Shown piece by piece: positions 11,446 to 21,424 of a DNA stretch of 64,000 nt. Location: positions 4,030,001 through 4,094,000 of the forward strand of contig NGZR01000001.1 in assembly GCA_002197995.1 (NCBI GenBank), in the 5' to 3' direction. A program made the position numbers and the translations under genes. The notes beneath the pieces were generated by a model, which had not been told where the DNA came from, made no database searches, and saw only the letters and a list, made by a program, of their open reading frames with translations. Each line of letters starts with the position of its first letter. Position 1 is the stretch's first letter. Source of the stretch: Gaeumannomyces sp. JS-464. Its lineage: Eukaryota > Ascomycota > Sordariomycetes > Magnaporthales > Magnaporthaceae.

Positions 11446-12965
11446 GCTACCAGCTAGCTGCCTACTTGGTCCTAATGCGCAAACTTGCATTCATAGACGA
11501 GTGACATATTGACCGGGGCCGCCGCAACTCCCCCTGCTGGAAGATGTTTGGGCATCCTTTTTGGGATATTCAATGCTGTGAGTTGGGTTAGCATGTCTCG
11601 AAGCGGCGACACCACTCTGCCCTCGGTGAAAACACCAAACATGGGCCCTGACAGATATACCGACGATCCCCCCAGGCAGTGACAGGGTTTGTTCGCTTTT
11701 TTGCTTTTCGTGCTACCGGCGGCAACCCTGGCTTCCGTGACCCAGCGATTCCAGCAAGCGGCCGAGTTGCCACGAGGCCTCGTGGATACGACGACCGTGT
11801 CCGAAGCGACGGGCTCACCACGGGCCACTAATCCACAGTGGCTACAACCTTTATTTGGCTGTTCGGCTGCCCAACAAGTAGGCCGTTACAACCTTTGAAG
11901 GCAAGCCAAACTGTGGCCGCTCACGGACGTCGTGGGTCTCCCTAGGCCCGCGGCCTCGGTGTGTGTTTTGGTGACCCTTTTTTTGTTCCCGTACTTTTAC
12001 ATGGTAGCTAACAGCTTGCCCCATCTCATTATGTCACGTTCAGGACGGTTGAACACATGGGCCCAGTATTGGGCTCATCTAGGCTTCGATTGGGCCCTCT
12101 CGGGCCCGGCAGGCCTGACGAGCCCCCACGTGCGTGCCGAATACCACGCTGGGCCGCACGGGATGGTGAGGAGAGCGTTATAAAAAGAACACAGGGAGGC
12201 AAAAAGACTGCTGCTACGTTGCCGGGGAGGGAGAGCCGTGGGGATGGAGCTGCATGGAGAAGGGAGACGGGTATCTGCATCCCGGGTTGATGATGCGCCG
12301 GGGCAGGGCGTGTTCGACACGGCTGGATTCGAGCAGGCCTGGGATCACTTGCATGTTCAATATGCGGACGTATACGTGCGTAGCAATGGTTTGTTTGTGT
12401 ATGCTAATTCCCAAGGGAGCGGTTGGGTGGCCATTAGGGGACAATAGCTTGCTCGGGCCCAACAAATAAGGGGTCAAAGAGAACCAACATGCAACAATGC
12501 TGGCGTTATGGGCTTTGCCTATCGCGTTTAGCGTTCAAGGGAGCCGGCAGGCATGATTAGCGCAGCATCAGCCATCTCAGCCGCGCGACTGGACTGTGCT
12601 GCGTGCATAATTTTATGCACATACCTCCCTGTGTCACGCTCCCTTGGGAAATCATCAGCGTGATGGGAGCCCGGGCCAAGCAAGAGCGGTCTGTTCGAAG
12701 ATTTTTTTTTTTTCCCGCAGTGTGTGGGTTTATCCGTCTGGATGGAAAGTTCTGGCCTGATGACCTCCCGCAATCCTGTGCACAGGGTGATATAATGGTG
12801 GGTAGGATTTTTCGAGGCCAAAGGCTAGAGGCGCACGGGGAAATATCCCGATGCTACGCTGCACCAGATTTTGACAGGCGGCCAGTCTGATGTCTGATGG
12901 TTGCTGTTCGACGTTTGACGTTTGGTTCGGATGTCGGTCGGATCGAAACAACCTAGTCCGGGAAG

Positions 12966-13006
12966 TTACCTAGATAGGTAGGTACCCAGGTACCTAGGTG
13001 GGTATG
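12966..13006. repeat. TAGGTACC-type motif cluster
   Basis: A run of overlapping TAGGTA/TACCTA words forming local palindromes. Related words recur in other spacers of this window. Confidence 0.7.
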
Positions 13007-13836
13007 TGTATCGCTAGCCCATGCCAGCCGGCCATGACGACAACGGAGTACGCAAAACAACGATAACAAGAGGAGGGAGAGCGAGATTCAGCGGGCAATC
13101 GTGGGGAACCGTTGGGTTGAGCCATCCGTGCCACTACCTTACTCTCAAAGAGGGCAGATTGTCATGCGAATCGCATGGCATGCCCCAAGAGAGAGAAAGA
13201 GAAAGGACGAGAGAGTGTGTGACCGTCGATCGATCCTGTTGATGCCCACGCGCCACCAGAGCCCAGGCGGTTGGGTCAGCGCACACCGGCTTCGTCTCGG
13301 CCCAATAGTCGCGTTGACGCCGGCCAATAGTGCGGTGGATCGCCCAAGGCCTTAGCCTGCTTGGTCTTCCAGCAGACCTTGTCAGCAGGGCTTTGGGGAT
13401 GCGCCAGAGTCTCCTCTGACCGGGCTGATTGGAGCGCAACAGGGAGCGGGACGGGTCCCCCACGAGACAGAGCAGAAGACAGGGTGGGGAAAAAAGAGAA
13501 AAGTGAGAAGAGAGGAATGACGGCGGACGTGGGATTGTCTGTGGATCGTGAGGAGAAAAAAAAAAAAAAAGAACAAGGTAAATGCGCACCACCACACGGC
13601 TACCCGCATCGCTTGCCACGCTGTTCCATCGGGGATTATTAGTTCTCGGACTCGCTTCGGTTGAGCCGCGTTGTCGCCTGGGCTAGCGAGGCCGACGTCC
13701 ATGTGCTCGCCAGCCCGAAACCTTGTGCCGGTCGCCGTTGTCGTAATCGAAAGAGTCGAGGTCACATCGAGGACACATTCCAACGACGCGATCCACCGAC
13801 AACCATCAAATTCTCCGTCCGAAGACTGCAAAACGA

Positions 13837-13856
13837 CCCCCCCCCCCCCCCCCCCC
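13837..13856. repeat. Poly-C run, 20 bases
   Basis: An uninterrupted run of 20 C in a non-coding spacer. It is unusual in length, because G/C runs are normally much shorter than A/T runs. Confidence 0.85.
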
Positions 13857-14972
13857 GCGAGTCAGGAAGCCTTGATTTCGCACCGCAATATTCTCCACTC
13901 TCCACTTGCCGGCGGCCTGTCCCGCCCGCTTCATTCCGAAGACTGGATGCTGGACTCCATCTTTTTTGCTTGGAAGGCCCCCAGTCCAAATGGATTTGAT
14001 TGAGCTTCTCCGGTTTGGTGTCTTGGGCCAGGACTCGATACAGCAGCAGGATCGAGCTGGGCGACTCGAGTTCAATTATTGATACCTGCCTGGTGTATGG
14101 ATTGCATTCCTCACGTCATAGATCGTATCTCGTGCGACCAAGCCAAAAGAAGACAAGGGAAAATCGAACTGCCTCCCTAGGCATGAGCCGGCCAATATCT
14201 CCCCAGCTGAATTTCCCCACCTCGCCTTGCCTGACCGACGACGCACAGGTGATCGACAGGGCTCGCTTGTTTTGCACAACAGGCCTTGCCGAACCCGGTG
14301 CAGGGAAAGCGACAGCTGATGGAGCGCAGCACCAAGGAGAATATAATATTTCCGCCCCTCCTGCATGCAAGGGAGCCTCATGCCAAGTGGGTGGTGCGGT
14401 GATCCTCCACGGTGCATGCTGAGGCTGAGAGAACAGAACCGCATCTCCGGCCAGCCTGCCACTCCCCATTCGGCCACTGGACCCCTGTGCGCATCCGGCA
14501 GCAGAACCTGTTTGTCTGCCTGTCCGCTTCAGCAGGTCAAGGGATACGCACCCGTAGCAATCACTGTCGCTGCAGCTTTGACAGCCGCATCGACTGCAGT
14601 CTGCATGCATATCGACCCTTCGGAAATTGCAGCTCGGTATCCACCTCACTTCGGCCGTGTACCTGTCGAGTCACACTCCTTTAGCCCTGCCGGCCCAAAA
14701 GGAGGATGAGGCGAGGGCTAGGGGTACGCACGCGACAGCTTGGGTAGCATTCTTGGCACAACGGCTGGCTTAAAATAGAGAGACGAAAGCGAGAACTGAC
14801 GAAAAAAAAAGGCCTGGCTGAGCCTACCCGTCTGCTTAACACGGGCCCATGTCTCTTATTGTCGCCCCGCTATATCCGAATCTCGCAAGGGTGACCGCGT
14901 GCCTTGGGCTGCCTGCATCACGAACTACCTCCTGCCAAGCTAGGGTTGCGGGAACCCATGGATCCTCGCGGG

Positions 14973-16678
14973 CTAGAGGCGGGTAGTTCGTCTCTCTTCA
15001 CGAACACTACTGGCCGACACCACGGGAGCGTCTGGGAACGCCTCCTCTCCGGCAAAACTCCTACCGGTTCATAACCCAACAGGATTGGTCAGCGGACCGA
15101 CAACTGCTGGGGTGTCGTGTGGATGGAGGAAGTATGTAGTGAAGCGAGAAAGGAAAAAGCGAAAAGATGACAAGAAAGTTGTTGACAAAACAAAGGGAGA
15201 CGAATAAGAAAGGGAAATAACCTACCATCCTCTCTCGCAGCCGCCACTCAGGAAGCTGCAGTCACTATTGGATTCGCAGATCCAGCCACCACCAACCCCA
15301 CGCCCTCCCCTCCAAGCATCAACCCGATCCGTAGGGATGTTTGAACGGACCTCTTGGGCGACGGCGGCGGCGCTCTCCTGCTGTCTCACTTCCAACTGCA
15401 CCTCCTGGCCCGTCGGAAGGTCACCGGGCTTCCGCGTACCCACAGGAAGTGCATGATTTGAAGTCATCGGCGCCTTGGCGGCTGTAGCGCGGGCATCACA
15501 ATCCGACGCGGTTTCTGCTTCACCTGCTGCCGTCGTTGCCGCAGTCGCCTCTCCCTCCTCTGGCCCCGCCGCCCTCCTGCGGTAGACGCTGAGGCCGCAG
15601 GTGAAGGCGCCAAAGTCGTCGGCGCCAACCACGTCGTCGGGCATGTGGCCGGTCAGGACCCTCCCAGCGCAATCACCGCGGCGGCGTGCGTGCAGATGAC
15701 GACGGAGCGGGCGCCCTCCCTGTCGCAGCGCTCGATGATGCGGGTCGCCGCGAGCGCCACCCGGTCGTGCAGCTCCGCGATCGACTCGCCCCGGCTCGGC
15801 GGCACCACCTCTGCCCGGTACGCCTCGTCCAGCATGTCCGGGAAGAGCTCTGTGAGCACCTCGGCTGGCGCGGGCGAAGGGTGCTCGAAGGGCGCGGCGC
15901 CGAACCACTCGGCCACGCCAGACTCCACCCGGACCTTTAGGAGGCTCGGCGGCGGCGCGGCATAGCTGCTACTTCTGCTGCTGGCCTGGGCCGCGCGGGC
16001 GAAGGGTTCAATGGTCTGCAGGCAGCGGTAGAAGGGGCTAGAGTAGATGCGCTCGACGGGCGGCTCGACAGTGAGCAGGTGCCGGCCGAGCTCCCTGGCC
16101 TGGTCCAAGCCGTGCGCCGTCAGGGCGGGGTCGTTTGCTATACCGGTTGGCGAGCGGATGGTGGCGGTATACTTGCCGGTTGACGGGTCCACCACCCAGT
16201 TGGAGCGGAACTAAGGAGCGCAGATGGCGGGACAGCGGGCGGTGCGGGGGAGCAGAGCGCCAGCCAAGAAAGAAGGGAGAAGTTAGAGCCAAAAGAAAAA
16301 CTCTTGCCGTTTCGTTTCAGAAGAGGGAGAGAGCGAGAAAAGAGGCTATCTTCTGGCTAGCAAGGCAGACAGCCCCCTTCGCTCATGCAGGCCAAGCACT
16401 GTGCTTGCTGTAGCTCCCCAGCATGTGCTGTCCAGGAAATGGCGGGCACTAGCAGGCCAGTGTCCCGATGATACAGTGTTCGACAGTGTGATGCAAGGGG
16501 AGAAGGGGGCTTGGGTACATGGTGAGGAAAGGGAAGGGTCGAGCTTGGAGCTTTGCTTGTGATGCTTCACCGCTTGTGAATCTCTTTTACTCCTTTTTTC
16601 TCGCCCTTCCTGCCTTTCCCCGTGTTCTTTCTTTCTACGTACCCCGTGGCGCGTGACATAGATGACCTGCAGCCCCAT
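14973..16678 (-). CDS. Histidine phosphatase superfamily protein, TFIIIC tau55/TFC7-like (apparent frameshift)
   Basis: Three exons (16678-16643, 16210-15226, 15060-14973) give about 369 residues. Exon 1 encodes MGLQVIYVTRHG, whose RHG is the catalytic-histidine motif of the superfamily. Exon 2 resumes with FRSNWVVDPSTGKYTATIRS, a layout typical of TFC7-like proteins, the phosphatase-fold subunit of TFIIIC. It continues with the histidine-phosphatase segments YSSPFYRCLQT, SRGES and VVICTHAAAV. The C-terminus CSFLSGGCERGW is completed by exon 3 with SFAGEEAFPDAP. A role in RNA polymerase III transcription is inferred by family, but a metabolic phosphatase is possible. The frame breaks in the CCCTCCC tract at 15659-15665. 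Adding one base there makes every splice phase and the total length consistent. The first intron (16642-16211) is long at 432 bases. Confidence 0.82.
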
Positions 16679-18473
16679 ATTGCTTGCTGCGTTTAGCTCG
16701 GTAGGTGAGGCAGTTGTGAAGCCAAGGGCCGTTTTTTTTTTCCGGCTTGCTTCACTGTGCAGCGATTCCGCGTTTTGATGTGCGAAGGTTCAGTTTCCCA
16801 CAATCTGGAGCCTATTATTGACACGGCGCCCCAAGATGCGGCCGCAATACCGGGCGACCAATGTGCCCTGTGGTGGGGCTTACAGAGTGGAGGTTAGCAT
16901 GTTGACATCCAACCCCAGTGGGCCCAGGCCCCGAAAAGGGCAAGTGGCCAACTCTGCTTATGCCTAGGTGTCGTGCTTGGCCCTCCCTTTTTTCTCCTAC
17001 TCAGCCCCACGATTGCCGTCATTCGTGTATTTTGCTTGGTGGATTTTTCTTCCATTATTTTTTTCTTTCTTTCTTTATATGTCGTTATTTCTCGATTAAT
17101 CCATTGCCCGTGGCGTTGCGGTGAAATTATTTATTTATTCGTATTGTTCCTTTTTAATCTCTTCTCAGTTCCATCAACCGGTAACAGAGCGGTATCTCTG
17201 CCAGCACTGGGCACTGTAGCTCTCCCTTCCAGGGCAGCGACGAACTACTCGTCGGGCACCTAAGGGTATCATCGTCTGGAGGAGCCGTCGGCGCCTGGGG
17301 GAGCTCAGACGCTCCCGTCCCCCAGGACCCTCTCCCGCCGATGATGCAAAGGGACGGAGGGTGAACCATCTAGTGATCGCAAGCTTGCCAGTCCGAGAAA
17401 ACAAAAGAGAGAGCAAACCTGGATGGATGAAGCTTACGATTGCCGTCCAGCCACGGCATGCTCCAAGCGAGGCGGAGGGATGAGCGGCTTGCCGTGTGCT
17501 AACCGCAAACTTGTTTGGCGCCGGTCCACCCCTACTTGGAGCCAACACCGGCGAGCAGGCGCTAGGGAATAAGGAAGGACGGCGATGGGCGGGGCAAACC
17601 GGCCGCATAGTTCCCATTACTTCATACGCCCGTCAAGTGCGCGTCTCTGACGGGCTGCTTTTCTCTGATATGCATGTTTATGTGCTAGTTAGGTAGATAG
17701 ATACCTAGATTCATGTCTTTACACTTAGCTGCCTAAGCTAGCGCTCATCACGCAGGGAGCCTATTGGGCGCTCTGGGCTGAAACAAGGGTAGCCGCGATG
17801 TGATTGTGTGTGTGCACTGAATCGGCACTGTCGCGTCACAGGGCCGTGGACGAACTCTTGCGAGCTCTCATGCAGAGGCGTGTCTGTGTGTTGAGTGCGA
17901 CGGACGAGGGGGTCTGATACACACACTTGGTTGGACCTTGGGATCCAGGTGGCCAAAGCAGCAGTGTGCTCGACTGAGGAAGAGAGCATATGCATACCTA
18001 GAGCGATCCTATATATGACAACGAGCGGGAAAAAGAAACACGGTACACGTAATAGGGCCAGAGCCGAGACGGATGGCATTAGGAACAGAAGAGCTGGCCC
18101 GGAAAGAAAACCAAGCGGATGCAGGCACAAGAACGGGGAAGGGAAGGAGCAAAGAGGAAAAAAAGAAGAAAAAAAAAACAAGATAAAAAGATGACGGGCA
18201 AAGGTAAAAATAAATGCTCCCAGAAATCTACGCCATCACACCTACCGAGTACCCGCCATATGTATATGAAAAATGCATAAATCGAAAATGACAGGCAGGC
18301 CAAGTGTGGGTGAACGGACCAGGAAAACGCAATTAGTCCAATGTCCATGATCAAGGGCCTTCCTGCCGTTGAATCCAAAATATCGTGAGTCGTCCCATGG
18401 CTGTTTCATCCGGCCGACAGCCGACAGAGGGGAAATCGCGGGAGGCAGGAGTGCCTCCACAGAATGTTGCTGT
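16679..18473. other. Spacer between the TFC7-like and F-box genes
   Basis: 1.8 kb with no supportable gene. It includes T-rich sequence at about 17040-17160 and an AGATAGATACCTAG element at about 17693-17708. Confidence 0.5.
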
Positions 18474-20861
18474 TCACATAACCACGCAGGCGGCGGTCCG
18501 AGCCCGACGCCGCCCGACGCCGAGAGGGCCAAAGCCTCCACCCTCCTCTTCATCGGCGTGGACCTGTTGGGCCTCGCGGGCTCTCCGCCTCCGCCTGCGG
18601 CCACCAGCGCCCCCGACCCCGGCTTCCTCGGTCGCCTGAATGTACTCGGCCCACTTGCGTTCTAGTCGCGCCGCCGCCGCGAGGTCGCCCCGCAGAACCC
18701 GTTTTGTGTGTTCATCCACCGTCATCTGCCAGCCGTAGAAGCATTTGAGCGAAATGATCTCGGTGGGGTACGTGGGCTGCGCCACCGTGGGTTTTGGCGG
18801 TGGCCTGCGCGGTTGTGCTGTCGGGGGAGATGCAGGTCCGCTGGAATTGCTGCTGCTGCTGCCGCCGCCGTTGTCGGTTACGATGTTGCTGCTGTTGCTC
18901 GTATTTTGAATGTCGTTGGACGCATTGGAGCTTGATCGGGGATCGAGTCCCGAAAGTTGATGGTGGTGGCGATTCTGGCGCCGGTGCTGCTGAGGGCGGC
19001 CGGGCGCCAAAATCTCGGCGTTGCGAGAGAGGACCTCACGGATCCCAGTCCAGGTCACGTTCTGGCAGTCATATACAACAACATTGAGCGACACACGTGG
19101 GCGGCTCCGCTTGTCCTTGGAGCGAGCCGCCCTCGCGCGCACCATGGCGGCCGCCTCAGCCAGAACGAGGTCACTGACGCGGGTGTTGTCCATCTCTACC
19201 GTCTCCAGGCTTTTGCAAGCCCTAATCACTGGCAGCATGCCTGCATCGCTCAAGCTTTCGCAGTAGCTCACTGTAAGGTGCCGGAGAGCCGGGGCGCAAG
19301 GCGCCTTGGCCAGGTGCTCAGAAAGGACCGCGTTGGTCAACTGCGGAACATCCTCAAGCTCCAGATGTGTCAGGCGTGTAGCCGTTGCGAGGACCGGCTC
19401 GAGGGCCGAATCCGTAAGCCCCGTGCATCCACTGAGTTGCAGGCCCTCGAGCTCCGGGACGAAGTGGCCCAAGGCCCTAAGGCCGTGGCTAGTGATCTGT
19501 GTGCAGCGACTGACGTCTAGGTGACGGAGCTTTCTGGGCGGTACCATTGGTCGGTCGGTCAGGACGTCTATCTCCGGGTTCAGGCCATGCAACATTATGC
19601 GGAGCGAGGCATCGTCCAGGTCGCTGCAGCCGCCGAGGACCAGCCTCGTTAAATTGTTGGTCTTGAAGATGGCCTCGGCGACCTCGCGGATGTAAAAGCC
19701 CCTGACCTCACCGGCCCGCAGGTCCGTGAGCCGGGGGCACTTCTCCACGACAGCCCTGACGCCCCGCGCATCCACGTGTTCGCACCACGATACGTTGAGC
19801 ATCTCCAGCTGGGGGCACGACTCGGCCACGATCCTACACGTGGTGTTGGTCACAGCACCTAGGCCAGTCAGGTTGAGGCGTGCCAGCCGCTCGTTGGCGC
19901 GTAGCAGGCTGTGCAGGGTGCTCTGCTGGAAGTTGCGGCACCCCTCCAGAGTGGCGTTGATGAGGTTCTTGCAGGCCTTGACTATAACCTCGGCGCGCTT
20001 GTAGTGCTCGACCTGCACGCAGCCCCTGAGGTTGAGATCCTTCACAAAGGGCCCGGCAGCAACGATAATCTTGGCGAGCGAATCGGCTGGGATTTGCCTG
20101 TAAAACTCGGATGCGTCGAACGAGGTCCACAGCTGGCCGTCAAAGCAGATCCTGTGGAAGTCCTTGCACGCCCGCGACGTGCGTACCAGCTGGCGCGGCC
20201 GCAGGTAAGAGAGGATCTGCACCTTGATCTCGTGCGGCATCTTGGCCCACATGTTGAAGGTGGACTTTTTGGACCTGACCTCGACGGGCAACGCAACGCT
20301 GGTGGTGGCACTGGTGGTGGCAATGGCGGCGGCGGCGGCGGCGCCGTCGAGCTTGCGTATGGCCAGTCGCTGTTCGATGCCCCCGTAGAGCTGCGGCGAG
20401 TCGCTTGCGGCCGGGGTGCCGGGGGCGGTGTTCGGCGCGGTCGGCACGTCTGTGGGTGAAAGCTGCGGGGGAAAGTAGGAGGAGCTGACGGGTGTGTGGA
20501 CGCCACCAAGCGAGGACGCGGCCGAAGCTGAGGCCGAGGTTGGCGACAGACTCACGCAGGAGAAGCTGGCGGCAGTGCCGTAGAGTGGAGTGGAGGAAGA
20601 CCGTGGGCGGCCGGTGCCCAACTGGGCCAGCGACGGCGTCGACGAGATGCGCGGCAGACCGCAGAGCAGCCTCTGCCGGCCCTTGAGGCGGTTTTTGGGG
20701 TTCGCGTCCATCGCGGCTCCGGGCTCTTGATGCGGCATGTGCCCCACAGCGTCGGCAGGGCTGTCCTGCTGCTGGGGAGATTGGGGAGGCGTCTCCGGCA
20801 CTGCCGGAGATTGTGTTGTTGCGGCGGTAGCCGAGGCCACCGCGGTGTCTGCCATGCTCAT
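18474..20861 (-). CDS. F-box and leucine-rich-repeat protein (SCF substrate receptor)
   Basis: A single uninterrupted exon encodes 795 residues. Residues 1-200 are low-complexity. An F-box follows at about 204-245 (KMPHEIKVQILSYLRPRQLV, then SRACKDFHRICF), which would bind Skp1. From about 265 to 600 there is a series of AMN1/GRR1-type leucine-rich repeats, for example LRGCVQVEHYKRAE, LNVSWCEHVDARGV, LDVSRCTQITSHGL and LQLSGCTGLTDSAL. The tail is Ser/Asn-rich, then basic. The protein probably recruits substrates to an SCF ubiquitin ligase; the substrate is unknown. It resembles the Grr1/Pof2-like group but I cannot assign an orthologue. The frame is intact with no indel, unlike several neighbours. 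The start is the first ATG and is followed by a typical disordered N-terminus. Confidence 0.9.
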   Translation of the reverse strand: MSMADTAVASATAATTQSPAVPETPPQSPQQQDSPADAVGHMPHQEPGAAMDANPKNRLKGRQRLLCGLPRISSTPSLAQLGTGRPRSSSTPLYGTAASFSCVSLSPTSASASAASSLGGVHTPVSSSYFPPQLSPTDVPTAPNTAPGTPAASDSPQLYGGIEQRLAIRKLDGAAAAAAIATTSATTSVALPVEVRSKKSTFNMWAKMPHEIKVQILSYLRPRQLVRTSRACKDFHRICFDGQLWTSFDASEFYRQIPADSLAKIIVAAGPFVKDLNLRGCVQVEHYKRAEVIVKACKNLINATLEGCRNFQQSTLHSLLRANERLARLNLTGLGAVTNTTCRIVAESCPQLEMLNVSWCEHVDARGVRAVVEKCPRLTDLRAGEVRGFYIREVAEAIFKTNNLTRLVLGGCSDLDDASLRIMLHGLNPEIDVLTDRPMVPPRKLRHLDVSRCTQITSHGLRALGHFVPELEGLQLSGCTGLTDSALEPVLATATRLTHLELEDVPQLTNAVLSEHLAKAPCAPALRHLTVSYCESLSDAGMLPVIRACKSLETVEMDNTRVSDLVLAEAAAMVRARAARSKDKRSRPRVSLNVVVYDCQNVTWTGIREVLSRNAEILAPGRPQQHRRQNRHHHQLSGLDPRSSSNASNDIQNTSNSSNIVTDNGGGSSSSNSSGPASPPTAQPRRPPPKPTVAQPTYPTEIISLKCFYGWQMTVDEHTKRVLRGDLAAAARLERKWAEYIQATEEAGVGGAGGRRRRRRAREAQQVHADEEEGGGFGPLGVGRRRARTAACVVM

Positions 20862-21398
20862 GTTTCTCGGCAGTAGATAGCGGCGCGGTAGGTATATCTT
20901 TCTTTATCTCACTCTCTTTCTCTTGTAGGTCTCCGTCTAGCCGCAATGCTGTTTTCACCCCCGGAACTTGGAGGCTCGCGTTCGCGTGGATGGGAGAGGC
21001 ATCATCCGCGCGAAGAACCGAGAAGGCGTCGGCCCCTCAGCACGGCGCGGGGCCCCCTTGGCTCCCAAAACAGGGCCTGGGATCGACAGAGTTGCAGCGG
21101 CTTGGCTCGGTGGCGGGCTTTGTTCCCGCAGGATGCCCGACGGGTGGGTTTGTTTGCGGCCTTGGTTTGCGGCCTGGTCTGTCCCAACAGCCGCAACAGG
21201 ACTTGCGAGGTGGTATCGGGGAGCTCGTCGGGCGGCGCGATGTGGGCTGAGTGGAATCAACCCCCTGAGCGCTGGTGGAGTTTAGCGATCGGCCTCTGGG
21301 TTTAGGTGTGTGCCGAGACGGCACCAGAGCGGAGTCGGCTTGCGCTGGGAATGCGACGAGAAGGAGCGAAGGCGACGGAACAAAAGCAAGGAGAGAAG

Positions 21399-21424
21399 AA
21401 AAAAAAAAAAAAAAAAAAAAAAAA
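21399..21424. repeat. Poly-A run, 26 bases
   Basis: An uninterrupted A homopolymer in the divergent spacer. Confidence 0.9.

Larger units (their letters stand above)
10194..14972. other. Long gene-poor spacer with microsatellites
   Basis: 4.8 kb without a supportable gene. The open frames here are short, low-complexity and unlike any family I know. The stretch holds a GGA repeat (about 10794-10826), an 18-base A run (10890-10907), a 27-base T run (11419-11445), a 20-base C run (13837-13856) and a TAGGTACC-type cluster (about 12970-13005). Confidence 0.55.

Noticed and set aside
3423..11628. A shared 17-18-base word (ACCACTCTGCCCTCGGTG) in the P450 exon and in the spacer near 11612
   Set aside because: One such match in 64 kb can occur by chance, and similarity does not extend on either side.
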